From Nostoc sp. TCL26-01 (GTDB lineage: Bacteria; Cyanobacteriota; Cyanobacteriia; Cyanobacteriales; Nostocaceae): DNA of 48,712 nt. The notes below the pieces were generated by a model. It made no database searches and was not told the origin of the DNA. It saw only the letters and a program-made list of their open reading frames with translations. Numbering within the stretch: position 1 is the first letter of the stretch; each line of letters starts with the position of its first letter. A program made the position numbers and the translations under genes. The DNA lies in the NCBI RefSeq assembly GCF_013393945.1, contig NZ_CP040301.1, positions 1-48,712 of the forward strand, written 5' to 3'. Shown one piece after another: positions 18,821 through 27,041 of this stretch.

Positions 18821-19125
18821 GGGTGGCCGCCGAGATACCCGCAAAATGGGACACGATGTAAACAAATGTTGCAGAACGTGCTTTAGTAATTTACTAACTT
18901 GCCCAAAAATGGTATTGAGACATTCAAGTTTTTGAACGCTAAAATCAACTCTTCACGCTATTCTGTCCCTCAAACTTGCCCATTAATGACTCTTTTAGGG
19001 AATGTCTTCATTTGAATAGTTAAGTAATGGTTGAGGCTGAAACAACGGTAAATCAAGGTTTTTGACCATTAGCTTTACAAAACTTTACATCGTGTCCCAT
19101 TTTGCGGGTATCTCGGTGGCTACCC
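18821..19125. mobile_element. 305-bp Tn3-like MITE with 5-bp TSD
   Basis: Terminal inverted repeats of ~42 bp: the left begins GGGTGGCCGCCGAGATACCC and continues GCAAAATGGGACACGATGTAAA; the right (19084-19125) is its inverse with two mismatches near the tip. GTTTA flanks both sides (18816-18820 and 19126-19130). There is no open reading frame of note inside. The tip shares CCGAGATAC with the ends of the large Tn3-family element, but the inner half differs, so it was probably moved by a related but different transposase. Confidence 0.88.
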
Positions 19126-19248
19126 GTTTACTGTCAAAAGGGGTCATCTTTCCGTAGGTGATGAACACGAACTATGGCGAGGCGTGAGCTTGGGGATGGG
19201 GCAGAGCATCGTCACTCTCTCAACAATTGATCACACTCAGTATAGAAA

Positions 19249-21762
19249 TCAGGCTTTGGGTTTAAGTTGCTTAACCGCCTTGCGTTCCTCAGTGGTCAAC
19301 ACATTCCAAACACTAGATTTAAATTCATCCGTCCACACTTTTAATAGTTCCTCAATCATGTCCCAGGACTGATCCGCAATACACTCCCTAATCAGTTCCA
19401 CATTGGCAATCACATCCGAAGTTCCACCTACAGTTAGGGAGGTGGAACAAGGGGTGGAACGGGAGGTGGAACACTCTTCTATTGCTTGTGGTGACTGGGT
19501 TTGCGGCTCTTCTACAAGTTGTTCCACCCCCTGTCCCTCTAAACTTTTTTCATTTTTTTCTAGCGGTTCTATTTCTTGGGGTGTTACTTCTAGCAGTGTT
19601 TCTTGGGCAGTTTCATTACTGCTATCAAAATTTGAAAAAGTTTGGGGGGAATTGGTGTCACAGGTGGAACACTCTGGCTCTAAGTCAGGTGTAGCAAGGA
19701 GTTCTTGCTGTTCCACCTCCTGTTCCACCCCCCGTTCCACCTCTTGTTCCACCTCTTGTTGGGGTCGAAGCCAGGGACGAATTAACCGACCCTTTACCCG
19801 TTTGCGATCTCCTCTTGTCCAACCGTGAGAACGTAAAATAGCAGCGACACGGTTCTGTTCGGCTTTACTCTGCTTGGCTAATTCAATCTTGAGAACATCG
19901 CTGAGGATTTCTCCCACAGATACTTCCTTGCGTAATTCAGCCCAAGCCATTACCGCCTCTTCCCAAGTGTCGGTGCTTTGGTATTGTTTATTAGCTGCGT
20001 CTAACCATTCATCTTCTGTGTCGGTCAGTCGCCATTGTTCACCATTGCGGTAGGCAGCAACGGCAGCAGCCCAAATTAAATCCCGTTCTTTTTTAAGCAG
20101 GTCGATGGGTATTTTCTTAAATAAAACCTTAATCACCCAAAAGCGACGTTCCCCAGTGGGGTCGTAGAGAAATTCATCTAGGTTGGTAGTTCCCACCAGG
20201 ATGGATGGACGGGGGAAATCTTCAATATCAGTACCGTAGGGGCGACGCATGGAGTCTTTCTTTCTGGACAGAAATGCCTTAAGTTGAGAGACATCCTTTT
20301 TCTTGTAGGAGTTCTCAAACTCGGCATATTCTAAAATCCAATACTGGCTAATTTTTAAAATCTCGTCTTTCTCTGTGCCGTTGAGGTCATCTGTGAAAAA
20401 GTCCTCCCCGGCTAAAACTTCCCAGAATGTGGATTTGAGGGATTTCTGTTTACCTTGGAGGATGGTAATTTCATCGTGTTTACATCCTGGCTCGAATGCC
20501 CTGGCGACGGCGGCGATTAAAGTCCGTTTCATCAGGGCGGCGTGTAGGGGGTCGTTAGTGCCGAAGTAACGTTCGGCTAACTTATCCAAGAAACTCACAT
20601 CTACGTTAGGGTAAAGCTGGACTACTGAATCTAAATACTCCACTACTGGGTTGTAAGAGTGGGCTTGAGCCAGTTGTAAAACAATGCCTTTGGCTTGTTC
20701 TTTACTGATGTCAATGTCAATATCAATTGCCACTTGTAAATCAATGCGGTCAAGTGGTAATCGTTTACCGTCGAGTTCTACTTGTTTTTTGAGGGTATTC
20801 CAGCGCAGGCGATCTCCCCACACAGCACGAATGGCATTCAATTTTTGCTTGTACTTACTTTGGGCTGGTCTATCCCGCTCGGCTTCTAATTCCAGAGTTT
20901 CGTTGAGGGCATTAACAACGACCCGTCTATCCTCGATGGCTTGTAGGATGTCTTCGGTTGTCGCTCCTGAGTCAATCCAATCTTGAATATCTAATCCCCC
21001 ATGTTTGGGTAGGTGTGTCCAGTAAAAATCACTGGGTGGGGCATACAACCACTTGGCATCTGGGAAGTCTTTGTTAATATCTTCCATGTGCTTTAGCCCT
21101 GGTTCATCACGGTCGGGACAGAGAACTAGGTTAGCACCTTCTAAAGCACTTTGGTAGTTGCCGTAGGAGCGATACTTGCCAGCACCGCCGATGTTGGTGG
21201 TGGCTGCTATGCCTTTTGTCCAGAGGCTATCTGCTAGGCGTTCACCCTCAACTACAAATATCGGTTTACCAGAGGCGATCTCTGTCTTTACTTCGGCGTA
21301 TCGATAGATGGTGATTTGTTGTTGGTGGGAGCGTTTTAATTCGGCGGGAAAATCCTTAGCTTTGACCCAACGTGTTCCGTTCCAATATTCCTGAAAGACA
21401 TCCTTATCTTTGACCTTCCCAGGCCGAATGACGACTACTTTGATTAAGGGATTACCGGCTGTGTCGGTGTAAATGTACTCTTCCCTACCTTGAGGACGTG
21501 GTGATTTTTTGGCTGTGGCTGGTGCGTAGTATGGTTTGCCGTTGCGGTCGGTTTTAGTTGTTCTTTCCCAGCCGGTAGCGGGTTCAGCATCTCGGTTGCA
21601 GACTGTTAGTTCACCGATGGAGTAGCACCAGTCTGTTTTTCCGCAGTGAGGGCATGGGTTAGTTTTGGTAACTTCTACTGGCTTGTCTTTAGTTGGGTGA
21701 GATGCTATCTCATACTGACCTTTAAGTTCAATTGGTTGAAGCGCATTGTTGTTGATAATCAC
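19249..21762 (-). CDS. Plasmid primase/helicase: zinc finger, Toprim (DUF3854-like) and VirE-type P-loop
   Basis: 837 residues. N-terminal zinc finger C37PHC40 ... C46 ... C55. Toprim-like segment about 165-235 (PIFVVEGERLADSL; LVLCPDRDEPGLKH). The VirE-type helicase domain is in the middle (about 410-600): ITILQGKQKSLKSTFWEVLA as a Walker A variant in which the Gly before Lys is Leu, then YWILEYAEFENSYKK, RPSILVGTTNLDEFL and TGERRFWVIKV. Residues 640 onward are a low-complexity Glu/Val and Cys/Ser/Thr tail built from GTTCCACC repeats. The start is GTG 21762 with AGGGG upstream. It is likely the replication protein of the plasmid, initiating or priming together with the iteron region; this is inferred from position and domains. 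Confidence 0.85.
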   Translation of the reverse strand: MIINNNALQPIELKGQYEIASHPTKDKPVEVTKTNPCPHCGKTDWCYSIGELTVCNRDAEPATGWERTTKTDRNGKPYYAPATAKKSPRPQGREEYIYTDTAGNPLIKVVVIRPGKVKDKDVFQEYWNGTRWVKAKDFPAELKRSHQQQITIYRYAEVKTEIASGKPIFVVEGERLADSLWTKGIAATTNIGGAGKYRSYGNYQSALEGANLVLCPDRDEPGLKHMEDINKDFPDAKWLYAPPSDFYWTHLPKHGGLDIQDWIDSGATTEDILQAIEDRRVVVNALNETLELEAERDRPAQSKYKQKLNAIRAVWGDRLRWNTLKKQVELDGKRLPLDRIDLQVAIDIDIDISKEQAKGIVLQLAQAHSYNPVVEYLDSVVQLYPNVDVSFLDKLAERYFGTNDPLHAALMKRTLIAAVARAFEPGCKHDEITILQGKQKSLKSTFWEVLAGEDFFTDDLNGTEKDEILKISQYWILEYAEFENSYKKKDVSQLKAFLSRKKDSMRRPYGTDIEDFPRPSILVGTTNLDEFLYDPTGERRFWVIKVLFKKIPIDLLKKERDLIWAAAVAAYRNGEQWRLTDTEDEWLDAANKQYQSTDTWEEAVMAWAELRKEVSVGEILSDVLKIELAKQSKAEQNRVAAILRSHGWTRGDRKRVKGRLIRPWLRPQQEVEQEVERGVEQEVEQQELLATPDLEPECSTCDTNSPQTFSNFDSSNETAQETLLEVTPQEIEPLEKNEKSLEGQGVEQLVEEPQTQSPQAIEECSTSRSTPCSTSLTVGGTSDVIANVELIRECIADQSWDMIEELLKVWTDEFKSSVWNVLTTEERKAVKQLKPKA
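19437..19760. repeat. GGTGGAAC/GTTCCACC repeats in opposite orientations within the primase gene
   Basis: Plus strand 19437-19475 has GGTGGAAC four times at ~12-bp spacing; 19709-19753 has GTTCCACC four times; single copies lie at 19519 and 19661. On the coding (minus) strand one orientation encodes VEQEVERGVEQEVEQ, the other CSTSRSTPCSTS. The two blocks can pair over about 40 bases. Confidence 0.8.
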
Positions 21763-22370
21763 AGATTTTTCCCCTGAATACTTGTTTTTTCGTATTGGAG
21801 GGGGTTATCGCGCTGCTAATCTGTAATATCTACGATTTTTGCTGTTGTACTTGCGTTTGCCGTTGTTTGGCCAGTGAAATAACAATTTAATGACTTTTCT
21901 TCTGAAAATTTTCCAGCAGAACTTTATAAATTGCCACAGCAACTCATATAATATGAGAAAGCAGCGCGGAACAATCTCTGTTGCCAATCAGTGGTTTAAG
22001 CTTGCAACTCGGCCACTTATTTGGTCTTTGAGAGATAAACCCCGCTCTCAGATATTGAAATCTTTAATTTTCACTATCCGGCAAAGTGTTTACTAGTAGT
22101 AGCACTTTGTCTTTTTAATTTTTAGTGCTGTTGTATATTTACCTCCATTACAAGCTTCATTTACATTATTGCTTGATCTTACAGAACTTCTGTCAGTCTT
22201 ATATCTAACAAGACCTGATTTTTTACTTGAAATTACTTAATAAAAGTTGATAGTTTTTCAAGAAATTGAGGTTCTATATGTTGTCTTGATTCATGTCACT
22301 GCTCCTCACCCCCAAAAATGGGAGAAATAACAGGATTCTCATTTATTATATAGCTCTAAAACTCGAAAAT
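21763..22370. other. Intergenic region upstream of the primase gene
   Basis: A/T-rich, no gene supported on either strand. It holds the primase promoter region (minus strand) and possibly promoters such as the CATATAATATGAG word at 21947-21959. Nothing else recognisable. Confidence 0.4.
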
Positions 22371-22565
22371 CTAAGCGGAATTTTTCTTGCCTCTTTTTGT
22401 AAGCCATTCTTTAATCAAATCCTTGATTACATCTTCCATAACTAAATCATCCTCCGTACAAGCAAGCTTAAAGGCTTTGTGAATTTCTCGTGGCACTCTT
22501 GCACGGACAAAAATAGAGTCATCTTTATTGGTTGATGGTCTTCCTGGTTTTTTCTTGTCCTCCAT
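22371..22565 (-). CDS. Ribbon-helix-helix (CopG/Arc-like) protein
   Basis: 64 residues. Basic N-terminus (KKKPGRPSTNK) then SIFVRARVPREIHKAFKLAC as strand plus first helix, and EDVIKDLIKEWLTKRG as the second helix, a typical RHH layout. The GRPS basic tail and WLxKR end resemble the partition-type RHH protein at 46527-46862. No ATPase gene adjoins it, but repeats of GAGTATT lie 64 bp upstream, so it is probably an autoregulated plasmid maintenance or copy-number regulator. Confidence 0.75.
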   Translation of the reverse strand: MEDKKKPGRPSTNKDDSIFVRARVPREIHKAFKLACTEDDLVMEDVIKDLIKEWLTKRGKKNSA

Positions 22566-22628
22566 AGCTCAAATACTCATTAATTAATTTTTTCAATTAT
22601 CGCCAAAGGATAAGTAAATATCATTTTC

Positions 22629-22655
22629 GAGTATTAGAGTATTAGAGTATTCGAG
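22629..22655. promoter_or_regulatory. GAGTATT direct repeats, candidate RHH operator
   Basis: GAGTATTA-GAGTATTA-GAGTATTC at exact 8-bp spacing, 64 bp upstream of the RHH start, flanked by CGAG/CGAG; the inverse AATACTC sits at 22571-22577 next to the start. RHH dimers bind closely spaced short repeats, so this is the likely operator. Confidence 0.5.
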
Positions 22656-22818
22656 CTATAATATTGCTAACAGCCAAAAACAGTCACCCAACAAAGGCAA
22701 TAGAAGCCAGAAAGTGATGCTATGGCTTGCCACCAACTGGATGTGTGGATTTAAGGCGATTTAGCCTTTAAATTCTCCAAAGCCAGAGAAATTAAGACTT
22801 TTACTAACCATCAGAACC

Positions 22819-23068
22819 ATGACAACCACATACACCCAAAAATTGGCTCGTTCAAGCCAACTTGCTTGCCAATTCTGGGCTAGATGCCCTGATTGCAGGT
22901 AAAGACCCCGGTGCTGGTTATGGCAAGGCAGTTTATGGTGATTTTTCCATCATGATGCCAGCAGCATACTCAGTAGTCCGCAACCGCAACATTCGCCACC
23001 ACGAAACCATCGTTTCACAGTTTGAAATCGTCCCTAATTCATCAATGCCGTCCGATAAAAGCTATTAA
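22819..23068 (+). pseudogene. ParM/actin-like partition ATPase remnant
   Basis: ATG 22819 gives MTTTYTQKLARSSQLA and soon a stop; the other frame from about 22865 reads ANSGLDALIAGKDPGAGYGK then VYGDFSIMMPAAYSVV before ending at 23068. DPGAGYGK followed by IMMPAAY is the N-terminal pattern of cyanobacterial plasmid ParM/StbA-like actins (phosphate-1 loop, then the MPSA strand). A frameshift joins the two pieces, and the rest of the ~350-residue ATPase is missing. Family assignment is from memory of the pattern and is tentative. Confidence 0.5.
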
Positions 23069-23095
23069 CTGAAATTTGTGTAAAAGTGTAAACCC

Positions 23096-23317
23096 ATGAA
23101 ATATGACTCTCGGCGCATCACCATTTCCTACTTAGCAGTGGAAGAATTGTGCAAAATGTTTGGACTGCCTCAAGACGTGCCAACCCAAGCATTATCCGCA
23201 GCAGTAGAAAAGCTAATTTTTCAAGCCGATAGCAGTGTGCCAGCAGAGAGTTATGCAATTCGTCCGCATAACCACAACAACCTAACAGCAAGCAATGGAA
23301 GTCGTAAACACCTTTAA
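23096..23317 (+). CDS. Hypothetical small protein, 73 aa
   Basis: Not recognised. MKYDSRRITISYLAVEELCK with a short helical middle (TQALSAAVEKLIFQAD) and a polar tail. It begins 28 bp after the ParM-like remnant, where a ParR-type or other partner gene would be expected, but it is not clearly a ParR. No clear Shine-Dalgarno. It could be real or a remnant. Confidence 0.4.
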   Translation: MKYDSRRITISYLAVEELCKMFGLPQDVPTQALSAAVEKLIFQADSSVPAESYAIRPHNHNNLTASNGSRKHL

Positions 23318-23379
23318 AGTTGCAATACAGATACCGCATATTTGCTTACCCTGCATTTAATTGCACTCCCCAAATGCAG

Positions 23380-23435
23380 AATGTGTAATTCAAATACGCG
23401 AGATGCGTAATTCAAATACGCAGGATGTGTATTAC
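23380..23435 (+). repeat. Direct repeats G(T/C)GTAATTCAAATACGC
   Basis: GTGTAATTCAAATACGC (23383-23399) and GCGTAATTCAAATACGC (23405-23421) at 22-bp spacing, then a partial third copy GTGTATTAC (23427-23435). They lie 50-100 bp before the 141-aa HTH-like gene; probably operator or small centromere sites. Confidence 0.5.
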
Positions 23436-23487
23436 ATCCACTGCATTTATGCAAATTACAACTTACGCATATTGCATTGAATGCTCT

Positions 23488-23913
23488 ATGGAAGAACCAC
23501 GAATAATTTACGAAACATTGAAGGGTGAAAGGGTCAATGATGTTCACTGGTGGAGAGTAAAACAGGCAATGATAACCTGTGAATTACCACTAAATAAATC
23601 AGGATTTGAACTGTTTATTGCACTGAAAAAAACATCACCCAGGTACTTTAGCCAATACCACAAAGTAAAGCGTCAAATTACCAAGCAGTTAGAACCAAGT
23701 ATTGGTGAAGGCATAACTGGATCACAGTTTATAAAACTTCTGGAGCAGCTAAACATTCATCCAAATCAATCAACGATATCCAGATGGTTTAAAAGCTGTG
23801 GCGGTTTTAAAAGTAAAGCTTTTTATAACAAAACAGTTCTCATTCCCATTTGTGCGCTTGCACTAATTTACAAGTCAAAAACACAAAACAACTCACTCGC
23901 TAAAGTTAGCTAA
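23488..23913 (+). CDS. Hypothetical protein with possible HTH, 141 aa
   Basis: Not recognised as a family. From ATG 23488 the product begins MEEPRIIYETLKGERVNDVH. The C-terminal third contains a helix-turn-helix-like stretch (FIKLLEQLNIHPNQSTISRW) followed by an aromatic-basic segment (FKSCGGFKSKAFYNK). The frame extends 21 codons upstream to 23425, but that part overlaps the direct repeats and is not protein-like. The gene starts a co-directional row; the next gene begins 15 bp after its stop. Confidence 0.6.
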   Translation: MEEPRIIYETLKGERVNDVHWWRVKQAMITCELPLNKSGFELFIALKKTSPRYFSQYHKVKRQITKQLEPSIGEGITGSQFIKLLEQLNIHPNQSTISRWFKSCGGFKSKAFYNKTVLIPICALALIYKSKTQNNSLAKVS

Positions 23914-23928
23914 TTTGGGAAAAAACAC

Positions 23929-24792
23929 ATGATTACTACAATTGCTAAACGCATTCAATCAAGACTATCTAGACAAGGGGTAAAAGTTTCATTGGGTGAA
24001 ATTAGACCAATTTACAAAGAATTGGTTAAAGACACAAATAAGCCAACAGATGAGGAGATATCAGCTATTGTTGAACACTTCACTAATAACGCCACTAAGT
24101 TAAGTGTTATTAGTGAAGAACTGGAAATAGACACCACTGCTACCACTGAGGAAGAACCAGAGGTAATCGCATTAATCCCCCAATCAGAAGAACCAGAAAC
24201 AGTACCCACTGGTGAAGAATTAGCAACAGTAGATAGCAATGTAAATGATGTCAATCAGTTACAAACTACAGAATATGACACTAACACTGAGGAATCAGAA
24301 ACATCTATGTGCGTAAGCGATGAAAATGGAAACCTTGACGCACCTGCACAGATACAACGGGAAACATTAACCCAATTTCATACAAAGGGAAATGAGGAAC
24401 TAGAGGAAACAGCCATTGCACTACAAGAGAAATCAGAATTAGTCGCCAGCACTGCAAATGATATGGGGATTACTTTATCAATAGAGGAAGTCACAGCGAT
24501 TGCTGAAAACTTTGATTATGCCAGTGTTAATTCTGATTATGAGATAGCAGAAATAGAGTCAGCAATTACAGCATTTGTACAACATAAAGCGCAGGCTACA
24601 AAGCAAAAGATAACCAACATGGTACAAGGTGTTAGGGAGACTGTAACGCGATTGGATAATGAAAACTCCCAACTATTGAATGATGGACTACGGGAGATAA
24701 ACAACGACATCAAAAGAGGCTCACATAAGTTTAAAAGCCAAGTCACAACAGCACTCAAAGCCTTTGCACTCCCACCTAGTAAAACAGGCTGA
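23929..24792 (+). CDS. Acidic hypothetical protein, 287 aa
   Basis: Not recognised. The N-terminus (MITTIAKRIQSRLSRQGVKV) is basic and helical. Residues 60-145 are low-complexity, rich in Glu/Thr/Ser and probably disordered. The C-terminal half (about 160-285) is helical (QHKAQATKQKITNMVQGVRE; DNENSQLLNDGLREINND), likely a coiled coil. No membrane segment. It leads the six-to-seven gene run ending in the membrane ATPase, with 15 bp before it and an overlap after it, so it is probably translated as part of that operon. Confidence 0.65.
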   Translation: MITTIAKRIQSRLSRQGVKVSLGEIRPIYKELVKDTNKPTDEEISAIVEHFTNNATKLSVISEELEIDTTATTEEEPEVIALIPQSEEPETVPTGEELATVDSNVNDVNQLQTTEYDTNTEESETSMCVSDENGNLDAPAQIQRETLTQFHTKGNEELEETAIALQEKSELVASTANDMGITLSIEEVTAIAENFDYASVNSDYEIAEIESAITAFVQHKAQATKQKITNMVQGVRETVTRLDNENSQLLNDGLREINNDIKRGSHKFKSQVTTALKAFALPPSKTG

Positions 24793-24985
24793 TAGACGCT
24801 TGATAATTGCCTTTAATCCTCAGAAATTAGGCTACACCATTTTGTTGATTTCATCCTTATTACTGGCTCTTGTAGCCTTTGATAATTACCGACTAAACAG
24901 GCATCGAGTCCAACAGCTAGAGTATCGAGAATTTCACGACCCTAATATTTATTTAGAGATTCCCGCATGGATGAACAAACCTTAA
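24764..24985 (+). CDS. Single-span membrane protein, 73 aa
   Basis: One clear transmembrane segment (YTILLISSLLLALVAFDNY, about 24-42) followed by a polar tail with RLNRHRVQQLEYREF. The longest reading starts at a TTG (24764) overlapping the upstream gene by 29 bp; a shorter TTG at 24800 is possible. The end overlaps the next gene by 19 bp, suggesting translational coupling. Function unknown. Confidence 0.5.
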   Translation: MHSHLVKQADRRLIIAFNPQKLGYTILLISSLLLALVAFDNYRLNRHRVQQLEYREFHDPNIYLEIPAWMNKP

Positions 24986-25164
24986 AAGCAGCTAGGGAAT
25001 GGCTCATAGAGTGCATAGGGCATTTTGAAGATATCCAGTGTCTTGATGATATCGAAACTTTATCCAATGACGAAATAGAGCGAGGAATTATCAGAAACTA
25101 TGGCAGCTTAAATAATTTCAAAATCGAGGCACAAGCATGGCTACAAGAACAATACAAGAATTAG
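24967..25164 (+). CDS. Small acidic hypothetical protein, 65 aa
   Basis: MDEQTLKAAREWLIECIGHF, then a short acidic helix-rich body ending WLQEQYKN. Soluble, no motif. Overlaps the genes on both sides (19 and 28 bp), which argues that it is a true member of the operon. Function unknown. Confidence 0.55.
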   Translation: MDEQTLKAAREWLIECIGHFEDIQCLDDIETLSNDEIERGIIRNYGSLNNFKIEAQAWLQEQYKN

Positions 25165-25346
25165 TCAATCAGTCTCTTGAAACAATTCAAGAAATCAGGA
25201 ATCATCCCCAGTTCAAAACCTTAAATTATCAACCAGATGTAACTTTGGGGGATGCACAGCAAGCATTAATCGAATTGCGGTCAGAATTGTTGAATTTACA
25301 TGGTGAACCTCTGAACATTTTTGCACTAGAAGGATTCACCAGTTAA
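25137..25346 (+). CDS. Small hypothetical protein, 69 aa
   Basis: MATRTIQELVNQSLETIQEI, followed by LGDAQQALIELRSELLNLHG; mostly helical, soluble. Overlaps the preceding gene by 28 bp. Not recognised. Confidence 0.55.
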   Translation: MATRTIQELVNQSLETIQEIRNHPQFKTLNYQPDVTLGDAQQALIELRSELLNLHGEPLNIFALEGFTS

Positions 25347-25376
25347 GCACATATCCATAACTAACAACCAAAAATC

Positions 25377-26063
25377 ATGACTAAAAAACTAACTGACTCA
25401 ACCAATACCACCAAAGCGACATTAAAAAACCACGTTGCACCAAAAGCTCGGCGAATTGGTTCTGTACTCAAAACAAAATTCAGTGTTGATTTAGCAGACT
25501 TTGACAAAGCTTTGGCGGGAGATGTAACATCTGCCCAAAAAATTGGAGAACTAGCAAGACTTGGTAGACTAAGCACCGAATTAGCTCCCAGACTTGCACA
25601 AGCCTATATCGAGATTATTAACGGCTCAGAAGCATACAACAAAGCCACTGCGGATATTTTAGTTCAAGCTGGCAAGTCGGCGATCGCCATTGATAAATCT
25701 GTCATGCAAGCCACTTTAGCCAACTCCAAATATGGACACCAACGAAGTGAACTAGCGGCTGAATTTGTCGCATCTAAAACGGGTGAAAACCAGCGTCATC
25801 AATACCAGATGAACTACACCCAAATCAAAGGCTATCTTGATGCTCATCTAGCAGGTATAGACCAACAAACCTCATTACTTGAACAATCCCATAGACCAGA
25901 AATTAAGCAAATAGCAGCAGATGAAGCTCACGAAATGAGGGAATTAAACGAGGGATTGAATAAAGGAGAACGCGCTCGTTATGACCTCATCCCTGAGAAA
26001 AACTACCAGACATCAGGATTGAAAGCCAAAATACTGCAATTGCGTACAGCTTTAGGCTTCTAA
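25377..26063 (+). CDS. Hypothetical helical protein, 228 aa
   Basis: Not recognised. Basic N-terminal tail (about 1-35), then Ala-rich helices: FDKALAGDVTSAQKIGELAR, LAPRLAQAYIEIINGSEAYN, DKSVMQATLANSKYGHQRSE. C-terminal region is acidic-basic mixed and probably a coiled coil. No membrane segment or enzymatic motif is visible. Begins 30 bp after the 69-aa gene. Its helical make-up beside two membrane proteins and an ATPase suggests a structural or adaptor part of a membrane complex; this is inference. Confidence 0.65.
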   Translation: MTKKLTDSTNTTKATLKNHVAPKARRIGSVLKTKFSVDLADFDKALAGDVTSAQKIGELARLGRLSTELAPRLAQAYIEIINGSEAYNKATADILVQAGKSAIAIDKSVMQATLANSKYGHQRSELAAEFVASKTGENQRHQYQMNYTQIKGYLDAHLAGIDQQTSLLEQSHRPEIKQIAADEAHEMRELNEGLNKGERARYDLIPEKNYQTSGLKAKILQLRTALGF

Positions 26064-26090
26064 AAAATAAAAAAATTCCCCCAGAAACGA

Positions 26091-26121
26091 TTGCAGATTG
26101 CAGATTGCAGATTGCAGATTG
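26091..26121 (+). repeat. Heptamer short tandem repeat (TTGCAGA)4
   Basis: Four copies of TTGCAGA, with further single copies at 26135-26155 and inverse copies at 26189-26200 (CAATCTGCAATCT), so the block can fold on itself. STRR of Nostoc type placed between two genes of the operon. Confidence 0.85.
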
Positions 26122-26227
26122 TCGATTGACTAAGAGTGCAGATTGCAGAAAGAAGATTGTAGATTGAATGCTTTTAATCCCAATCTCCAATCTGCAATCT
26201 ACATTCTCCATTCCCCAAATTTCACCT

Positions 26228-26800
26228 ATGTACCCTGATGACCAGCTAGAAGAACTGCTAGACAATCAAGAATCTTCCCCCAATGAAGATACTTTGAGGT
26301 ACTTACAACACATCGAAAATCGATTGTATGAAGATATCACAGCGAGAAAAAGAATTGATAGCGGTATACTCTTTCTAGCTTGTCAGATAGGGTCATGTAG
26401 CTTGTCATGGTTGCTGTTTGAACTGAGAGTAACACTGGTGATTATTCAGGTATTCAGTGCTTGCATAGCCTTAATACCTGGACTAATTCATATAGGAGAT
26501 GGTTTCAACTTTGAAGCATCTAGTGAAAACTGGCGAATACGCTTTGGCGATAAGCCATTAATAGGAATTGCCAAACTGTTGATTGGTGGTGCAGTGTCAT
26601 TTAGTGGGACTAGCAGAATTACTAAAGAAGTAATACTTACCCATGATGCCATTGCTGAAACTTACAAAGAAATTAGAGCAAGTGATGGTTTAAGTTTCCA
26701 ACTACCAAGTATGAGCGTATCTCTAATAATTGCCTTGTTGTTTATGGCAGTAGTTATTTATTTTAAATCTCTGGGTAGTTCAAATGTACAGGATAAATAG
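26228..26800 (+). CDS. Multi-span membrane protein, 190 aa
   Basis: Start at ATG 26228 (MYPDDQLEELLDN); the frame runs upstream through the STRR block, which is not protein-like. Acidic N-terminus, then hydrophobic segments at about 45-90 (GILFLACQIGSCSLSWLLF; VIIQVFSACIALIPGLI), a weaker one near 120, and a C-terminal span (VSLIIALLFMAVVIYFKSL). Overlaps the next gene by 17 bp. Not recognised; an inner-membrane component of the operon's complex is inferred. Confidence 0.65.
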   Translation: MYPDDQLEELLDNQESSPNEDTLRYLQHIENRLYEDITARKRIDSGILFLACQIGSCSLSWLLFELRVTLVIIQVFSACIALIPGLIHIGDGFNFEASSENWRIRFGDKPLIGIAKLLIGGAVSFSGTSRITKEVILTHDAIAETYKEIRASDGLSFQLPSMSVSLIIALLFMAVVIYFKSLGSSNVQDK

Positions 26801-27041
26801 TATTTGGGGAATTTTAATCAGTTCCTTAGCTACGATTGTCACGCTCAACTATTTAGCCACTGGATTTATAGACTTTGTTTTCAACATTGATACACTACTG
26901 AACTGGCTAATCACCTCTAATACCCTTGCCACAGTTGACAGTTTGATAACAAAAACCAGATTATTCCTCCAAGGATATTGGCTGTACTTAATTGCTGGCA
27001 TTTATCTATTACTTTGGGTAAAAGCACAATGCAAGAGATAG
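26784..27041 (+). CDS. Two-span membrane protein, 85 aa
   Basis: Two hydrophobic segments: WGILISSLATIVTLNYLATG near the N-terminus and QGYWLYLIAGIYLLLWVKA at the C-terminus, with a short polar loop. Overlaps the upstream gene by 17 bp and the downstream ATPase gene by 13 bp. Not recognised. Confidence 0.65.
   Translation: MYRINSIWGILISSLATIVTLNYLATGFIDFVFNIDTLLNWLITSNTLATVDSLITKTRLFLQGYWLYLIAGIYLLLWVKAQCKR

Noticed and set aside
19403..19828. Open frame opposite the primase tail
   Set aside because: It is rich in Cys/Ser/Thr only because it reads the GGTGGAAC repeats antisense; the minus-strand primase explains the region.
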